A stretch of DNA of 64,000 bases from Selaginella moellendorffii (taxonomy: Eukaryota > Streptophyta > Lycopodiopsida > Selaginellales > Selaginellaceae): positions 43,840 through 107,839 of the forward strand of contig NW_003314446.1 in NCBI RefSeq assembly GCF_000143415.4. Direction: 5' to 3'. The notes under the pieces were generated by a model. That model worked only from the letters and a program-made list of their open reading frames with translations. It was not told the origin of the DNA and did no database searches. Positions 21,791-31,955 of this stretch are shown one piece after another. The translations under genes were made by a program, and so were the position numbers. Positions within the stretch are counted from its first letter, which is position 1. Each line of letters starts with the position of its first letter.

Positions 21791-23400
21791 ATTTCACGTG
21801 TAGATACCATACAGTTTGTCGTTCTTTCGTCTCAAATACGGCTAGGACGTGGGAAATGGAAGCTCTAATGGTGTCTTGGAATATTACATGCCTCAAACCC
21901 TAAACTCTCGGAAACCCTTGGTTTCCAGTTTGGCGCCAAGTCTCAATTAAATAAATTATATCTAGAGTTAGGGTTTTCCTCGCCATGGCGGATGAATGTT
22001 AATGTGTAATTCCATGGTTCCGGGCAAGAGGGAAGAGATCTAGAGCCTCTGGAACTTTCGCTGGAGCCCAAAATGAGGAAGAGCGGCCACGGAATCAGTA
22101 GATTTCGAGAGCACTTTCTTTCTCTCTTAATTTGAGGTCGCCTTTCATGAATGTTTGGATGCTCCGGGACCGGGAGCTGGAGCTGCGCCGGGAGATGGTG
22201 CGCTGAGAGCTGGAGCTGCGCCAGGATCTGGAGATCAGAGGCTTCTTTCTCGTTTGTTCATCATCCATTCTTTCATTCTTTCTTTCATTTGTGCTTGTGT
22301 TTCTTTCATTCCATTCTTTCTTGGGGCCTCATCGTCTTCTTCTTCCATGAAGAAACGTGTGTCGTTCTTGGGTATGTTGAGGCGATTTTTCTGACTAACA
22401 TCCGTGGTCGTGAGGCGTTTCGAAAACCTGCAAACCAAATGGATGATCAAATGCCTAGAAGAAAGAACAGCGAGGCTGTGACGAAAGACGTGAAACTGCG
22501 CCATGGGAACTTGGTGTGGACACTCGGCATCAGATTCCAAGCGGGAAGGATCAATTACCTTCTCAATTGGAAGCCTGTGGTAGATCATTTCCGCCTTGAA
22601 GCTGGACGCATGGTAAGGCTCAGCAAGCTGGGAGTGTACTACTTTCTACTTGAGGTGTAGTTACATTGAGTGTGGAGCAATATAGTTTGATCAATGCAAA
22701 CGCTTTTGTAGCAATTCTGGCTAGTCTTACATGGTAGCATGGATTATGCCTGAGCCCGACAATTTTCGAGTGAATGCCATGGTGGTGCTTATAGCTCTCT
22801 CTTGCTCGGGTACATAGAAAATGGCCGCAGGCCACAGGGACCACCAGGGAACTAAAGAAGATGATCGTTGATGTTAGCCACAGCAGCAGCACACCCGTGA
22901 CATATCCCTCAGTGGATCTCCAACCGGTGTGGTTCCAAACACAAATCAGGTTCGCCTTGGTACTTTTCTCTTATCGAGAGAATGTGTTCTTGGAAGCGTT
23001 CGTACAAACTCTCTCTTCGTGTTCAAATGCTTGAACAGAAACTCAAAAGTGCATGGCCATCTTGCTTGGTTTTTTCTGACTGGTTTTGCGTGAGCAGACT
23101 CTCGTCGAGCAATAGGCATCACTCACGACCGATCGAGAGCATCCATGACTCAATGTAAGTGTGCTTCTACATAATCACTGTCTGGGTGCAAAGAACAAAG
23201 TACTTTAACCTAATCAGGATAGTGCATGGAAGACACTAGGTTGTTTCTTTCTCGCAGCAGTGGACTTTCCTTGGATTGAAAGATGAATCACTTCTCGAGC
23301 TGTCTGACGGATGAGTCAACGAGATCGTTTTGGAGGCTCGCCCAGCCAAAGTGGGACGAGTTTCCAGGTCGAGAGCGCTGCAAATTTGAGCTCACGTGGA
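21791..23400. other. Unassigned stretch with a 169-codon frame of doubtful status
   Basis: The longest plus frame (22151-22660) starts in a low-complexity GAGCTG/GCGCC-type repeat and a CTTTC-rich tract. Its last part (from about 22430) looks more like ordinary protein (VKLRHGNLVWTLGIRFQAG) but matches nothing I know. No other frame is convincing. A promoter region for a lost gene is possible. Confidence 0.3.
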
Positions 23401-23401
23401 C

Positions 23402-24081
23402 TTAAAAACACACATTTGATCTCTGCTGTAAAAGCTGATTTATTTCCAACGTCTGTCTATATGCTCTATGGTATTCTAATCCAATAGAGCTTTCCGGATG
23501 CTGTGGGAAATCTTCTGCCATCTTGATCTCCGAAGTCTTCTTCGTGGCAGGCTTGTGTGCAAAGCATGCACACAAGTAGAGGGACTTGTGTTGTATCCCA
23601 CTAAAATCTGTTATCTGTTCCCTAGTATAATTGAAATTGTGCAACCTCTCCAAACTACCGGGCCTTGAAACAAGCCCTGTATCCCATAGAAAGACAATCA
23701 TATCACCACTGTCATGACTTCATTCTATCAGCCTTAGGAGAGGTCCTCAGCTGAGACTCCCATCTTTGTTTTGAATCGAATGAGTGATTTACCTGGCAGC
23801 ATCACAAATGAGCTCCGCTTGAGGGGATTCCACACCACAAACTTTGCACCAGCAAGAAAGCTGTGGGAGAAACAAAGCAGGCCACTGGCAGAGGCAATGG
23901 GCTTCCAGTAGCGGAGCGAATCCGGATCTGGCAGTGGCAAAACAGTTGCATCGTCGTTACTGAAAGGATTGTAAATCCTTAAGGACAAGTAGTGGTGCTG
24001 TATTCGATATTCAAGGACCAGAGGAGGCGCCTTACTGTCAATCACTGCTCTGGTTAAATCAGGCATAAATTCTAGAATCAT
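23402..24081 (-). pseudogene. Degenerate F-box/kelch-type protein gene, copy B
   Basis: The minus strand first gives a 115-codon frame (24081-23734) with LRIYNPFSNDDATVLPLPDP, KPIASASGLLCFSHSFLAGA and FVVWNPLKRSSFVMLPG, the kelch-side signature of plant F-box proteins. After a frame change comes MIVFLWDTGLVSRPGSLERLHNF (23701-23402). The same blocks occur in copy A at 16963-18036, but here the part between them is largely deleted. The F-box itself is missing. It is probably a decayed fragment created with copy A by duplication. Confidence 0.65.
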
Positions 24082-24084
24082 TAT

Positions 24085-25009
24085 AATATTCTAGAAAGCT
24101 GGAGCTTTGTTCATGGCAAACTATCTTTAAAATTAGACGTAGAAAAGATGACGAAGTTGCTAAAAGAAATTGCATGTAATCCAATTTATCAAATAAAGTT
24201 TTTAATTATAAGCATAATTGTAATTTATAAACACGAGATTAATCTTATTGCATATTAACCATTAGATGATAGAATTAAAAAATATTTATTACAAAAGGTT
24301 TAAAACTTTTTATAAATTATAAACACATTATTAATCTAAATGAATATATGGTAAAATATCCTAGAATATCCAAGCATGTTCTAGGTATATCCATTACCAT
24401 CCATAGGTTTGCTTAAGCAAACCAAAAACTTAAAATCGCATAAGTTAATTTATATTTTCCTTACTTTCATTTAAAGTATTTCATAAAAAAATTTGTTTAA
24501 AAGTTTTCTGAAAATACATTAACAGTAAAGTTTTTAAATTAATATTTTCAAATTGCTAAAAAAAATTTAATCACATTTTATCTATTATTTTATAATAAAT
24601 ATTACAAATAAAATTTATTAACTGAAATGTTTTAGATAACATTAAGAAAATTTATTTACAAAATTATTATAAATATTTATATTAAATATTTTTTTAAATA
24701 TAAAGATAGTTAAACTTAAAAATATTAAATAGACTTAAAATAAATAAATTATTTATTAATAATTTATTAATTTTTTATTAGATACAATCTATAGGTAAAA
24801 TTTATATTCTAATTTAGATAAATTAGCTCATCAATATATTTGGTAAATATCATTCAGAATTATGACTTTAAAAACTCATAAAAATAATGATTAAATCTTA
24901 AAATAACTTTTAAAAATAATTTAATAAATAATTTAATAAAATCAAATAAATCATTATATTTTTTAAGATAGTAAAACAATAATATAAACTAGCTTATCTA
25001 GGCCGAAAA
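24085..25009. other. Extremely AT-rich stretch ending at a sharp junction
   Basis: About 900 bases made almost only of A and T with TTTATAAATTATAAA-type words and no open frame. At about 25005 it changes within a few bases into normal-composition coding sequence of the transporter remnant, which starts in mid-protein. This looks like an insertion or rearrangement breakpoint. Confidence 0.7.
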
Positions 25010-26297
25010 GGATTCGGGGACAGGCTTGGGTTCATAGTTGGTTTGCAGCAGATCGTAGTTCAGGTGACCGCCAACATTGCTTACTTGGTAACTGGCGGCC
25101 AGGCGCTCAAGAGGTTCGGGGATCTTGTTCTGAGTCGCGAGATTCAGTACGGGAAGTTTCGTTTGCTAGAGTTCGGCCGGTACTGTCATTGTTTGCCAGT
25201 TTCTCGTCCATGACAATCGTCTCTCTGGTGGCCGCCATCATGTCTTTCAGGTATCTTTTTCCTTTTGTATGAAAATCCAACTCGCTTTTCATTCAGCTAC
25301 TCGACTATAATTTGGGCAACAGCTATACAGCTTAATAGTTGGCAAGTATCGTATGGCTACTGCAACTGGAGATACTACAGAGCCTTTAATGCACTCGGAG
25401 AGATTGCGTTTGCCTATGGAGGCCAAAACATTGCTCTCGAGATCCAAGCAATGATGAGATCGACGAGACACAAGCCGTCTAAGCTACCAATGTGGAATGA
25501 AGTTTTGGTGGGTTATGTCATGGTTGCCGTTTGCTATTTCCCAGTCGCTGGAGTTGGCTATTGGGCTCTTGGCAACTTGACTTGCTACGAAAACGTTCTG
25601 GACGTCCTTGATAAACCAAAGTGGCTGATAGGGACAGCCAACTTGATGCTTATGCTGCACCTCACAGGGAGTTACCAGGTAAGCTAAGCTTCCATTGGTT
25701 TTCGTTCTTACTTTTGCTCCATCCCAGGTTTTTGCTTTGCCGATTTATGATGGACTAACTTGCTGGCTGGAGCAAAAGAAACTGCCAATCAATGCTTGGA
25801 TTAGGCCTCTTCACGTAGGTAAGGGGGCGTTATTCTTCTTGGTGAATTTCCTTGAGCTGCCAGGATTTACGTGTTTGGTTGCGGTGATCATACCTTCGTT
25901 TGCCGGGCTTCTGGGATTGGGCTCGCTTTTGTACCAACAACGTATGTCGTACGTATCAGTGACTCAAAACTTCCCTTTCTTCTCTCTGACGTGTTCCCAG
26001 CAGTTGCCGTGTATAATGTGGCTAAGCATCAAGAAGCCAAGAGTGCCTGGTCTCGAGTGGCTTTTAAACTGGGTAAAAATCTCACCATTTTTAGATCGGA
26101 AGCTTTTGACATGGTGGTATGAACTAATGCAGGCACGCATTTTGTTTGGCGTCGTCCTCACGATTGTGTCGACAATTGGAAGCATCGTAAATCTCAAACA
26201 CGGGCTTCGAAGAGGAAAACCTCAAAGTATTCTACTTCCGCGATTGCAGCAGTGCAATTCGACCTCAACAAACGCAAGCTGTCCCGTGCGGCATTGA
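25010..26297 (+). pseudogene. 5'-truncated lysine/histidine-type amino-acid transporter
   Basis: The reading starts in mid-protein with GFGDRLGFIVGLQQIVVQV and IAYLVTGGQALKRFGDLV, then MTIVSLVAAIMSF, SYSTIIWA, ALGEIAFAYGGQNIALEIQ, PMWNEVLVGYVMVAVCYFPV, YWALGN, KPKWLIGTANLMLMLHLTGS, YQVFALPIYD, FVPTTY, LPCIMWLSIKKPR and ARILFGVVLTIVSTIGSI. This is the LHT branch of the amino acid/auxin permease family (plasma-membrane H+-coupled import). Introns are short: 25251-25296, 25679-25727, 25949-26000 and 26073-26132. Roughly the first 100 residues are absent. One-base frame changes occur near 25178 and near 25910. The gene cannot make a full transporter unless these are sequencing errors. Confidence 0.8.
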
Positions 26298-26463
26298 ATT
26301 CCCCTTCGCTCCCAGATTCAGCTAGCCATGGGTACAGCGCTCTACAATGACAAGTATTTTGACGATAATGTTCTCATCCAGTATTCCTCTAACTGTTTGG
26401 ATTTAATAGAGTCTCCGCTACGAGAACAGTTTCAACTTGGGCGATCCGGCGGGGATCCGAACG

Positions 26464-26881
26464 GGGCGATCCGTTCTACAGGGCGCTGGAGAAAATGCGG
26501 CTGCTCAAGTCGACTGTGCTGGAGGTCTTCCGCTGTGATGCGCCCGTGCTCTACCAGTACGGATGCGCCCGGGAGGATATGGCGGCGATGCGAAGTTTGT
26601 GATCAACAAGGGACAGCTCTTGGGTGGATCGCAGGCGCTGGTTTGCCAAGATCCAAAGGTGTTTGAGGAGCCGGATCAGTTGATCCCTGACAGGTTTGTA
26701 GGGAAGGAGGAGCTCGAGGCGTGTGTTTTGGGCCATGGAAAGTCGCCCACCGCGGATGACAAGCAGTGTGCTGGATTTCGTGGAGACAATCGCCAAAGTC
26801 TACCTGGTACAGTTGTTTGTGAGATACAAGACTTTTGTGAGTGAGGACTCCACTCTCATACACTCCGTTTCCATGAATTAG
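26464..26881 (+). pseudogene. C-terminal fragment of a CYP74-type cytochrome P450
   Basis: The frames give DPFYRALEKMRLLKSTVLEV, RCDAPVLYQYGCARED, then in a second frame KFVINKGQLLGGSQALVCQD, PKVFEEPDQLIPDRFVG, and the haem-cysteine region DDKQCAG; in a third, DFVETIAKVYLVQLFVRYKT to a TAG at 26881. The word order, with PV.YQYG, KG..L.G.Q, DP.VF and the short NKQCAG-type cysteine loop, is that of CYP74 enzymes (allene oxide synthase, hydroperoxide lyase, divinyl ether synthase; they use fatty-acid hydroperoxides without O2). At least two frame changes occur and about two thirds of the protein is missing, so this is a dead fragment. Confidence 0.75.
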
Positions 26882-28465
26882 TAAAACATATTTGCTTTAC
26901 ATAATATAGCTTTGATATTTTGTAGTTTATATTAGATAAAATTTATTATTAGAAATACAGCTTATTATAATTCCGGTTCCAGAAAAAAGGTGTTCACAAT
27001 ATAATATATTCCACAACTCATACTCCACTTGGGCAAGTCGCTTTCTTGAGGAGCTTGTAAACAAGCATCTTGACCACCCAAAACACACAGAAGTGCACAT
27101 CTGTTGTAGGATACTTATTATTTCGTCTTGGCAGTGAGAAGGCCGCTGGGAGATTCAACATCTCGAGCATGAGTTTGGATGAGTATAATTTTTTCCCGTT
27201 TCTTAAATGACACAACCTGAAGAACCTCCTGCCATTGTCTCGTTTTGAGCCTTGATAGTTTTGTTCTAGCTGGAGAACTTCTAATTACTTGGTTCCCAAC
27301 ATCAAAATCTAGACAGACAAGAAAACATAAAGGTAAATTTCTAGTGCTAAACTACTTCCAGCTTTTTGGCTCTGTTCTTGATAGCTTAACATTCAGGTAC
27401 CTCAAAGCATCTCAACAGCAAATACATCGGCTTTTTACAAGATTTTAGGAGAAAATTCAAGGTGAAGATGCTCTTACCAAAATCTTGATCTCTACAGTCG
27501 AGATCTATGGAAAGTCGCGTCACACGTCTTTGTGGACAAGCACCTTTCTCTGTTGTCGAGCACCGGTGCTTCTTGCAATGAACAATCTGCCAATGATCGC
27601 TCACCCGCTTTCACTTGATCTTCTATTAAGTTCTCACCTAGGTATAAGTATGATAACCAGCGAGCTTTAGAGCTTTTGCTTAACACGACGAGCACCAACA
27701 AAGCTCATTGCAAAGAATTTAACGATTGGAGTCGGCTTTGAAATGTCATAGCTGAAAAAATTCCACTCGATTTCACTTCTGAAAAGTTTCCTTTACCATA
27801 TACATCTATAATATCTTCTCGACCTTTTACATCACAATCTAGAATTTATGAATGGGTCGCTCCTCGCTGGGGTGTCAAAATCTTGCACACACGACGCTGA
27901 TGCTAGATCCAAAGTAAGAAATTACAAAAAACTGCACAGACACTACCTTGTCTCTAGTCATCGGAAGAACCCCAAAAGCAAAACTAAAAAAAAAAGAGAC
28001 AAAACAATACAACTCCATCACATCGTGCACGCACGCACACATGAAAGACAAACATTTTTAACGCACTTTGATACCGACAGTACGAAAAGAGAGCGTCAAA
28101 CTTCCACTGTAGTTCCCAAAGATCATAGACAAAATCATAGAGTACCTCCAAAACCACAGGAAGCTCGCTGTTCTTCCGGCAAATTCCCAGTGAAACACCA
28201 CAACCACCACCACCATCGCTGTTACTGGCTAAGAATCATAACAACAAACTTTATTCTCTCCTAGATTGAAAATATCACCATGAAAACAAGCTGCCGAGAA
28301 GCTGGAAACTTTCACCGCCATTCCGCGTTGCCTCTTTCTTTTCTAGTTTTTTCTCTCCTGTGGCTCGATAGGTGTACAGGACAGCCAATACGACTGTGCA
28401 AGCCTGCCTTGTTCTATCTGGACCTCATCTCCTCTCCTCTCCTGTTCCAAAAACCGTGGCCTCTT
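26882..28465. other. Intergenic stretch, no gene seen
   Basis: Short frames on both strands (such as 27018-27215 minus, 27245-27448 plus, 27848-28264 plus) have no motif and no support from splice sites. The right part lies downstream of the UDP-glucuronate decarboxylase stop codon and probably includes its 3' untranslated region. Confidence 0.45.
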
Positions 28466-30205
28466 TTACCTCGAGTTCTCACCATTGTCAAACACTCGCC
28501 GCCTAAAGTCCTCCACCATGAGAGGCAGCCCTTCCCTCAGGGAGATCTTGGGCTTCCAGCCAAGGAGTTTCTTGGCTTTGGTGATGTCCGGCTTCCTCTT
28601 GTGTGGATCGTCCTCCGTGTTGTTCCGGAACTCTATCTTTGCCTCTGGATCAATCGTCTCTCGTACCACCTGTGGCATGGCTTTCGATTGCAAACGACGG
28701 CGTGGAAATTTGGACGTACCTGTGCGAGTTCCAACATGGTGAACTCTCCGGGATTGCCAAGGTTGAAGGGTCCGATGTGCTCGCCTTCCATTAGCCTGAT
28801 AAGCCCTTCAACCTGCATGGTAAACGTGTAAGCTTCGGTCGAAGAAAAACAACGCAAGGTACCAGATCTGACACATATTGAAAGCTCCGAGTTTGCTTTC
28901 CATTCCCGTAGACAGTCATGGCCTCCTTACGTAGAGCCTAAGTCCAACAGCTGTTGTGAATTACAAGGTACGAGCAGAAAGAGCCTTCTTACCTGTGCAA
29001 CGAAATTGCTCACTACGCGGCCGTCATCAATGCACATTCGTGGACCATAAGTATTGAAAATTCGGGCAATCCTCACCTGATCATCAGTGATTGCGCAAGT
29101 TGTAATCTCACCACAAACAAAAAAGATCATGCTGAGTTATATCTTACATGGACACTGTCACCTCTGTGATAATCCATGGTCAGCGTTTCAGCAACACGCT
29201 TGCCTTCATCATAGCAACTCCGAACACCTACATCAATAACGCAAGTACCAAAACCAAGTTAGAAGTCACTACTTACGAAGAACAGGTGAAAAACACAGAA
29301 CCGAAACATCGATCTTACCAATGGGATTTACGTGACCCCAATAGTCCTCCTTCTGCGGGTGCTCGATCGGATCTCCGTAAACTTCACTGGTACTTGTGAG
29401 GAGAAAACGAGCACCAACACGCTTGGCCAACCCGAGCATGTTAAGCGTTCCCATCACGTTGGTCTTGTAAATGCCTAAGTCAAGGACAAACCAAGCCACT
29501 TGCAGGACGAGCAACACCACCAAAAACAAAAACCACGGGCAAGCAGCAAAAGAGAGCAAACAAGAGCAAGAAGCAAAAGAAAAGCTTGCCAAGAAAGGAT
29601 ATGATCGTCTTCACGGGGTTATACTTGTAGTGGACTGGAGAAGCCGGGCAAGCAAGGTGATAGATCTGGTCCACCTCCAGCAGCAGTGGCTCCACAACGT
29701 CGTGCCGGATGAGCTCAAACCTGGGATTTCCAACGTGGTGGATCACATTCTCCTTCCTCCCGGTGAAGAAATTGTCCACCACGATCACACTGTCGCCGCG
29801 AGCCATGAGCCTGTCCACCAGATGGCTGCCCACGAATCCAGCCCCGCCGGTCACCACCACTCGCAATGGCTTCCTCCTGAGACCCAACGGGATCTTGGCG
29901 CCCGTGCTAAACACCGCTGGAACAGTGGACACCTGGGGCCTCACCACGATGCGAGTCTCGGCCTCGCGATCAAAGAAGCGCGCCGCGCTGGAGGGACGAT
30001 CGGAATTGCCGAAGTAGCCCGGCTGGACGATGAAGAAGGCGGTGGCCAGCGCCATGCCCAGGAGCACGAACATGAGGCGCTGCTCGCGGATGAGGTAATC
30101 CACGGGCCGCGGCCATGGCTTGGACGGCTTGGCCGAGTAGTCCTCGGGCGGCGATGGAGCGTCCTCCTCGTGCCGCCGGTGATTCAAGCTCTTGACATTC
30201 ATCAT
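28466..30205 (-). CDS. UXS: UDP-glucuronate decarboxylase (UDP-xylose synthase), membrane-anchored type
   Basis: The enzyme converts UDP-glucuronate to UDP-xylose with bound NAD+, supplying xylose for cell-wall xylan and xyloglucan. Seven minus-strand exons: 30205-29603, 29466-29319, 29227-29148, 29076-28993, 28937-28863, 28812-28720, 28669-28466; together 1287 bases, 428 residues. N-terminal cytosolic tail ([17 protein letters not shown]), one membrane anchor ([17 protein letters not shown], near residues 44-60), then a short-chain dehydrogenase fold: [10 protein letters not shown] (NAD site), [34 protein letters not shown], the catalytic S-CYDEGK tyrosine/lysine pair, [17 protein letters not shown] and the C-terminal [15 protein letters not shown] block. 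The anchor suggests the Golgi-lumen form. All introns are GT-AG except the first, 29467-29602, which is AT-AC. The frame is intact throughout. Confidence 0.95.
29467..29602 (-). other. AT-AC intron of U12 type in the UXS gene
   Basis: The protein family requires VKTI to be followed directly by KTNVMGT. This forces the intron to start ATATCCTTT and end TTTAC on the minus strand. ATATCCTT is the U12 donor consensus. TCCTTGAC, close to the U12 branch consensus TTCCTTRAC, ends 12 bases before the splice acceptor, within the usual U12 spacing, and there is no long pyrimidine tract. No GT-AG alternative preserves the frame and the family sequence. It would be spliced by the minor spliceosome. Confidence 0.9.
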
Positions 30206-30536
30206 CTTGGCGGGCCGATCTGATCCCGAATTGCGCGGAAATTCCCAGCCTCACCGCCAAATCCGAGCCGATTGCATTGCCGCGCGGGCAGATCTGGGCG
30301 CTGGAATCTAGATCCCGGGCCAAGAAATCACACCCTAGACGCGGTCAACACCGCCGCCAAGGAATAGAAATTTCTTCTAATCTAAGAGCGCAGAATGCGA
30401 GCGAGCGAGAGATGGAGGAGAAGGAGATCAGGCGAGAAATGCCGCCGCTGCCATCGCCATTCTTCTTCGCTTCGCCGCAGTGTAACGGACTAGCGCCAAA
30501 CCCATGACCTAAACGCCGAGGACTAATTCCACACAG

Positions 30537-30625
30537 GCGCATATTCGAGGATATACACAAGCGCATACGCATATTCTAGAATATACGTCAAGCTTTAGGC
30601 TGAATATTTTCGAATATTCTTCTTC
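30537..30625. repeat. GCATATTCG/GAATATTC-type short repeats (left cluster)
   Basis: Repeats of CGCATATTC(G/T)AG(A/G)ATATAC and TTTTCGAATATTC. A similar cluster, GCGAATATTCGAAAAC, lies at 31805-31890. The two flank the direct repeats at 30644 and 31606, so they may be parts of one element. They lie upstream of the UXS start. Confidence 0.45.
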
Positions 30626-30643
30626 TATGCGGTCAATTCTCCA

Positions 30644-30792
30644 CACAAGCAAAGAAATCAGACAAACCAAGAGAGATCCCTAAACAACCAGAACTCATTA
30701 TAGAACACCCCGTGCACTCACATCCAGGGCCCATTACTTCTCTCTTACCCTTGCCCACTTGCCACATTAGCACTTGGTTAGGGCTAAACCAA
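30644..30792 (+). repeat. Direct repeat, left copy
   Basis: ACACAAGCAAAGAAATCAGA, AACCAAGAGAGAT, TAGAACACCCC.TG..CTCACATCCA, CTTCTCTCTT, CCCACTTGCCACAT.AGCAC and GTTAGGGCT recur at 31606-31793 in the same orientation. The right copy is longer by a small insertion. About 810 bases lie between them. The layout is compatible with a small terminal-repeat retrotransposon, but I found neither target duplication nor primer-binding site. Confidence 0.6.
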
Positions 30793-31605
30793 ATTGCGTC
30801 ACTAGTGTCACGTAATTGTCTTTCCCCTATTAAAATTTGTGTGTCTTCACAGAAGACAGAATATCAAATCTGTACTATGTACCAAGAAACAAATGTTATG
30901 CATGCTTTCTTCCTAAATTACAAACCCATTTTCTCCTCTTACATGTGTCATATCTACAGATCGAACCTCAACCTCCATACTCCAAGCCAAGCTAACATCC
31001 ACTTACAGTACATTACTCACACTCATTCTTATCTTGCTAAGATAACTAGCCACCAGAATCAAAAGCAACTCTCTGCAATCTTCTACATAAACTTGAAAGA
31101 ATTTTGAGCCACCATAGTTTGTTGATTTCAAAGCATTACAGCCTGCCCACCCTAGCCCTATGACAATTTGCTCAGTAAATACAACCTTTGGGATTTTCTC
31201 TCCCTCATTTTTTCAGCATTTACTTGCCATTCTCCCAAAAACGAAAAGCTAGCATGCTACAACATTAGCCACACTAGCCACAATAAGCTTCCTCTCACGG
31301 GGTGTTTAAATAACTCTCTTATTTGGCTCATTTGCTATGCCTCAAAAATTAAGCCTTTTGCCTTGATTTGCTGCATTACTTTCCAGCAATGCCCTTAGCA
31401 TTTTCACTGAAAATCTCTGATGCCACACAAAACAAGCTCCGTTTACATTGCTCAAATTAGCAACCACTTATGATGCTCAATTTAGCAATCATCAGTTTTC
31501 CACAAATGGTCCAAGAATGGATAGCCACACAGTGCTCATGAGAGCATTCAGCAATGTGGCTGCCCCTCCCACCAAAACAGAGACCGACTCTCCCTCCATT
31601 CATGG

Positions 31606-31793
31606 ACACAAGCAAAGAAACCAGAGAAACCAAGAGAGATTCATCTTTGATCCACCAAAACTCACTACAGAACACCCCATGTGCTCACATCCAATGTCTA
31701 TTGCTTCTCTCTTCCCATCTTCCTTCTCCAACCAAAAACCCTCACTCGCCCACTTGCCACATCAGCACTCAGTTAGGGCTCAACCAAAACTAG
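31606..31793 (+). repeat. Direct repeat, right copy
   Basis: Partner of 30644-30792, with the same ordered words. A GCGAATATTCGAAAAC cluster follows directly (31805-31890), then the 3' end of the WD40-like gene. Confidence 0.6.
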
Positions 31794-31955
31794 CCCATTC
31801 CAAAAGCGCATAATCGCGAATATACTTCTACCTTAACAAAGGCGAATATTCGAAAACATAACAAAAGCGAATATTCGAAAACGTGAAAAACTAGGGCTAC
31901 TGAAACAGGGTAAAGTTGGCATATTCTTCTAGGGCTTCTAGAAGTGGTAAATCGT

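Noticed and set aside
22151-22660. 169-codon plus-strand frame as a gene
   Set aside because: The first half is low-complexity GGAGCTG/CTTTC sequence and no family or splice structure supports it. Kept only as an unassigned stretch.
27848-28264. 138-codon plus-strand frame before the UXS stop codon
   Set aside because: Lysine/histidine-rich low-complexity translation, no motif; it probably lies in or beyond the antisense of the UXS 3' untranslated region.
29471-30223. 250-codon plus-strand frame opposite UXS
   Set aside because: It is antisense to exon 1 of UXS, which has clear family motifs. The plus frame has none.
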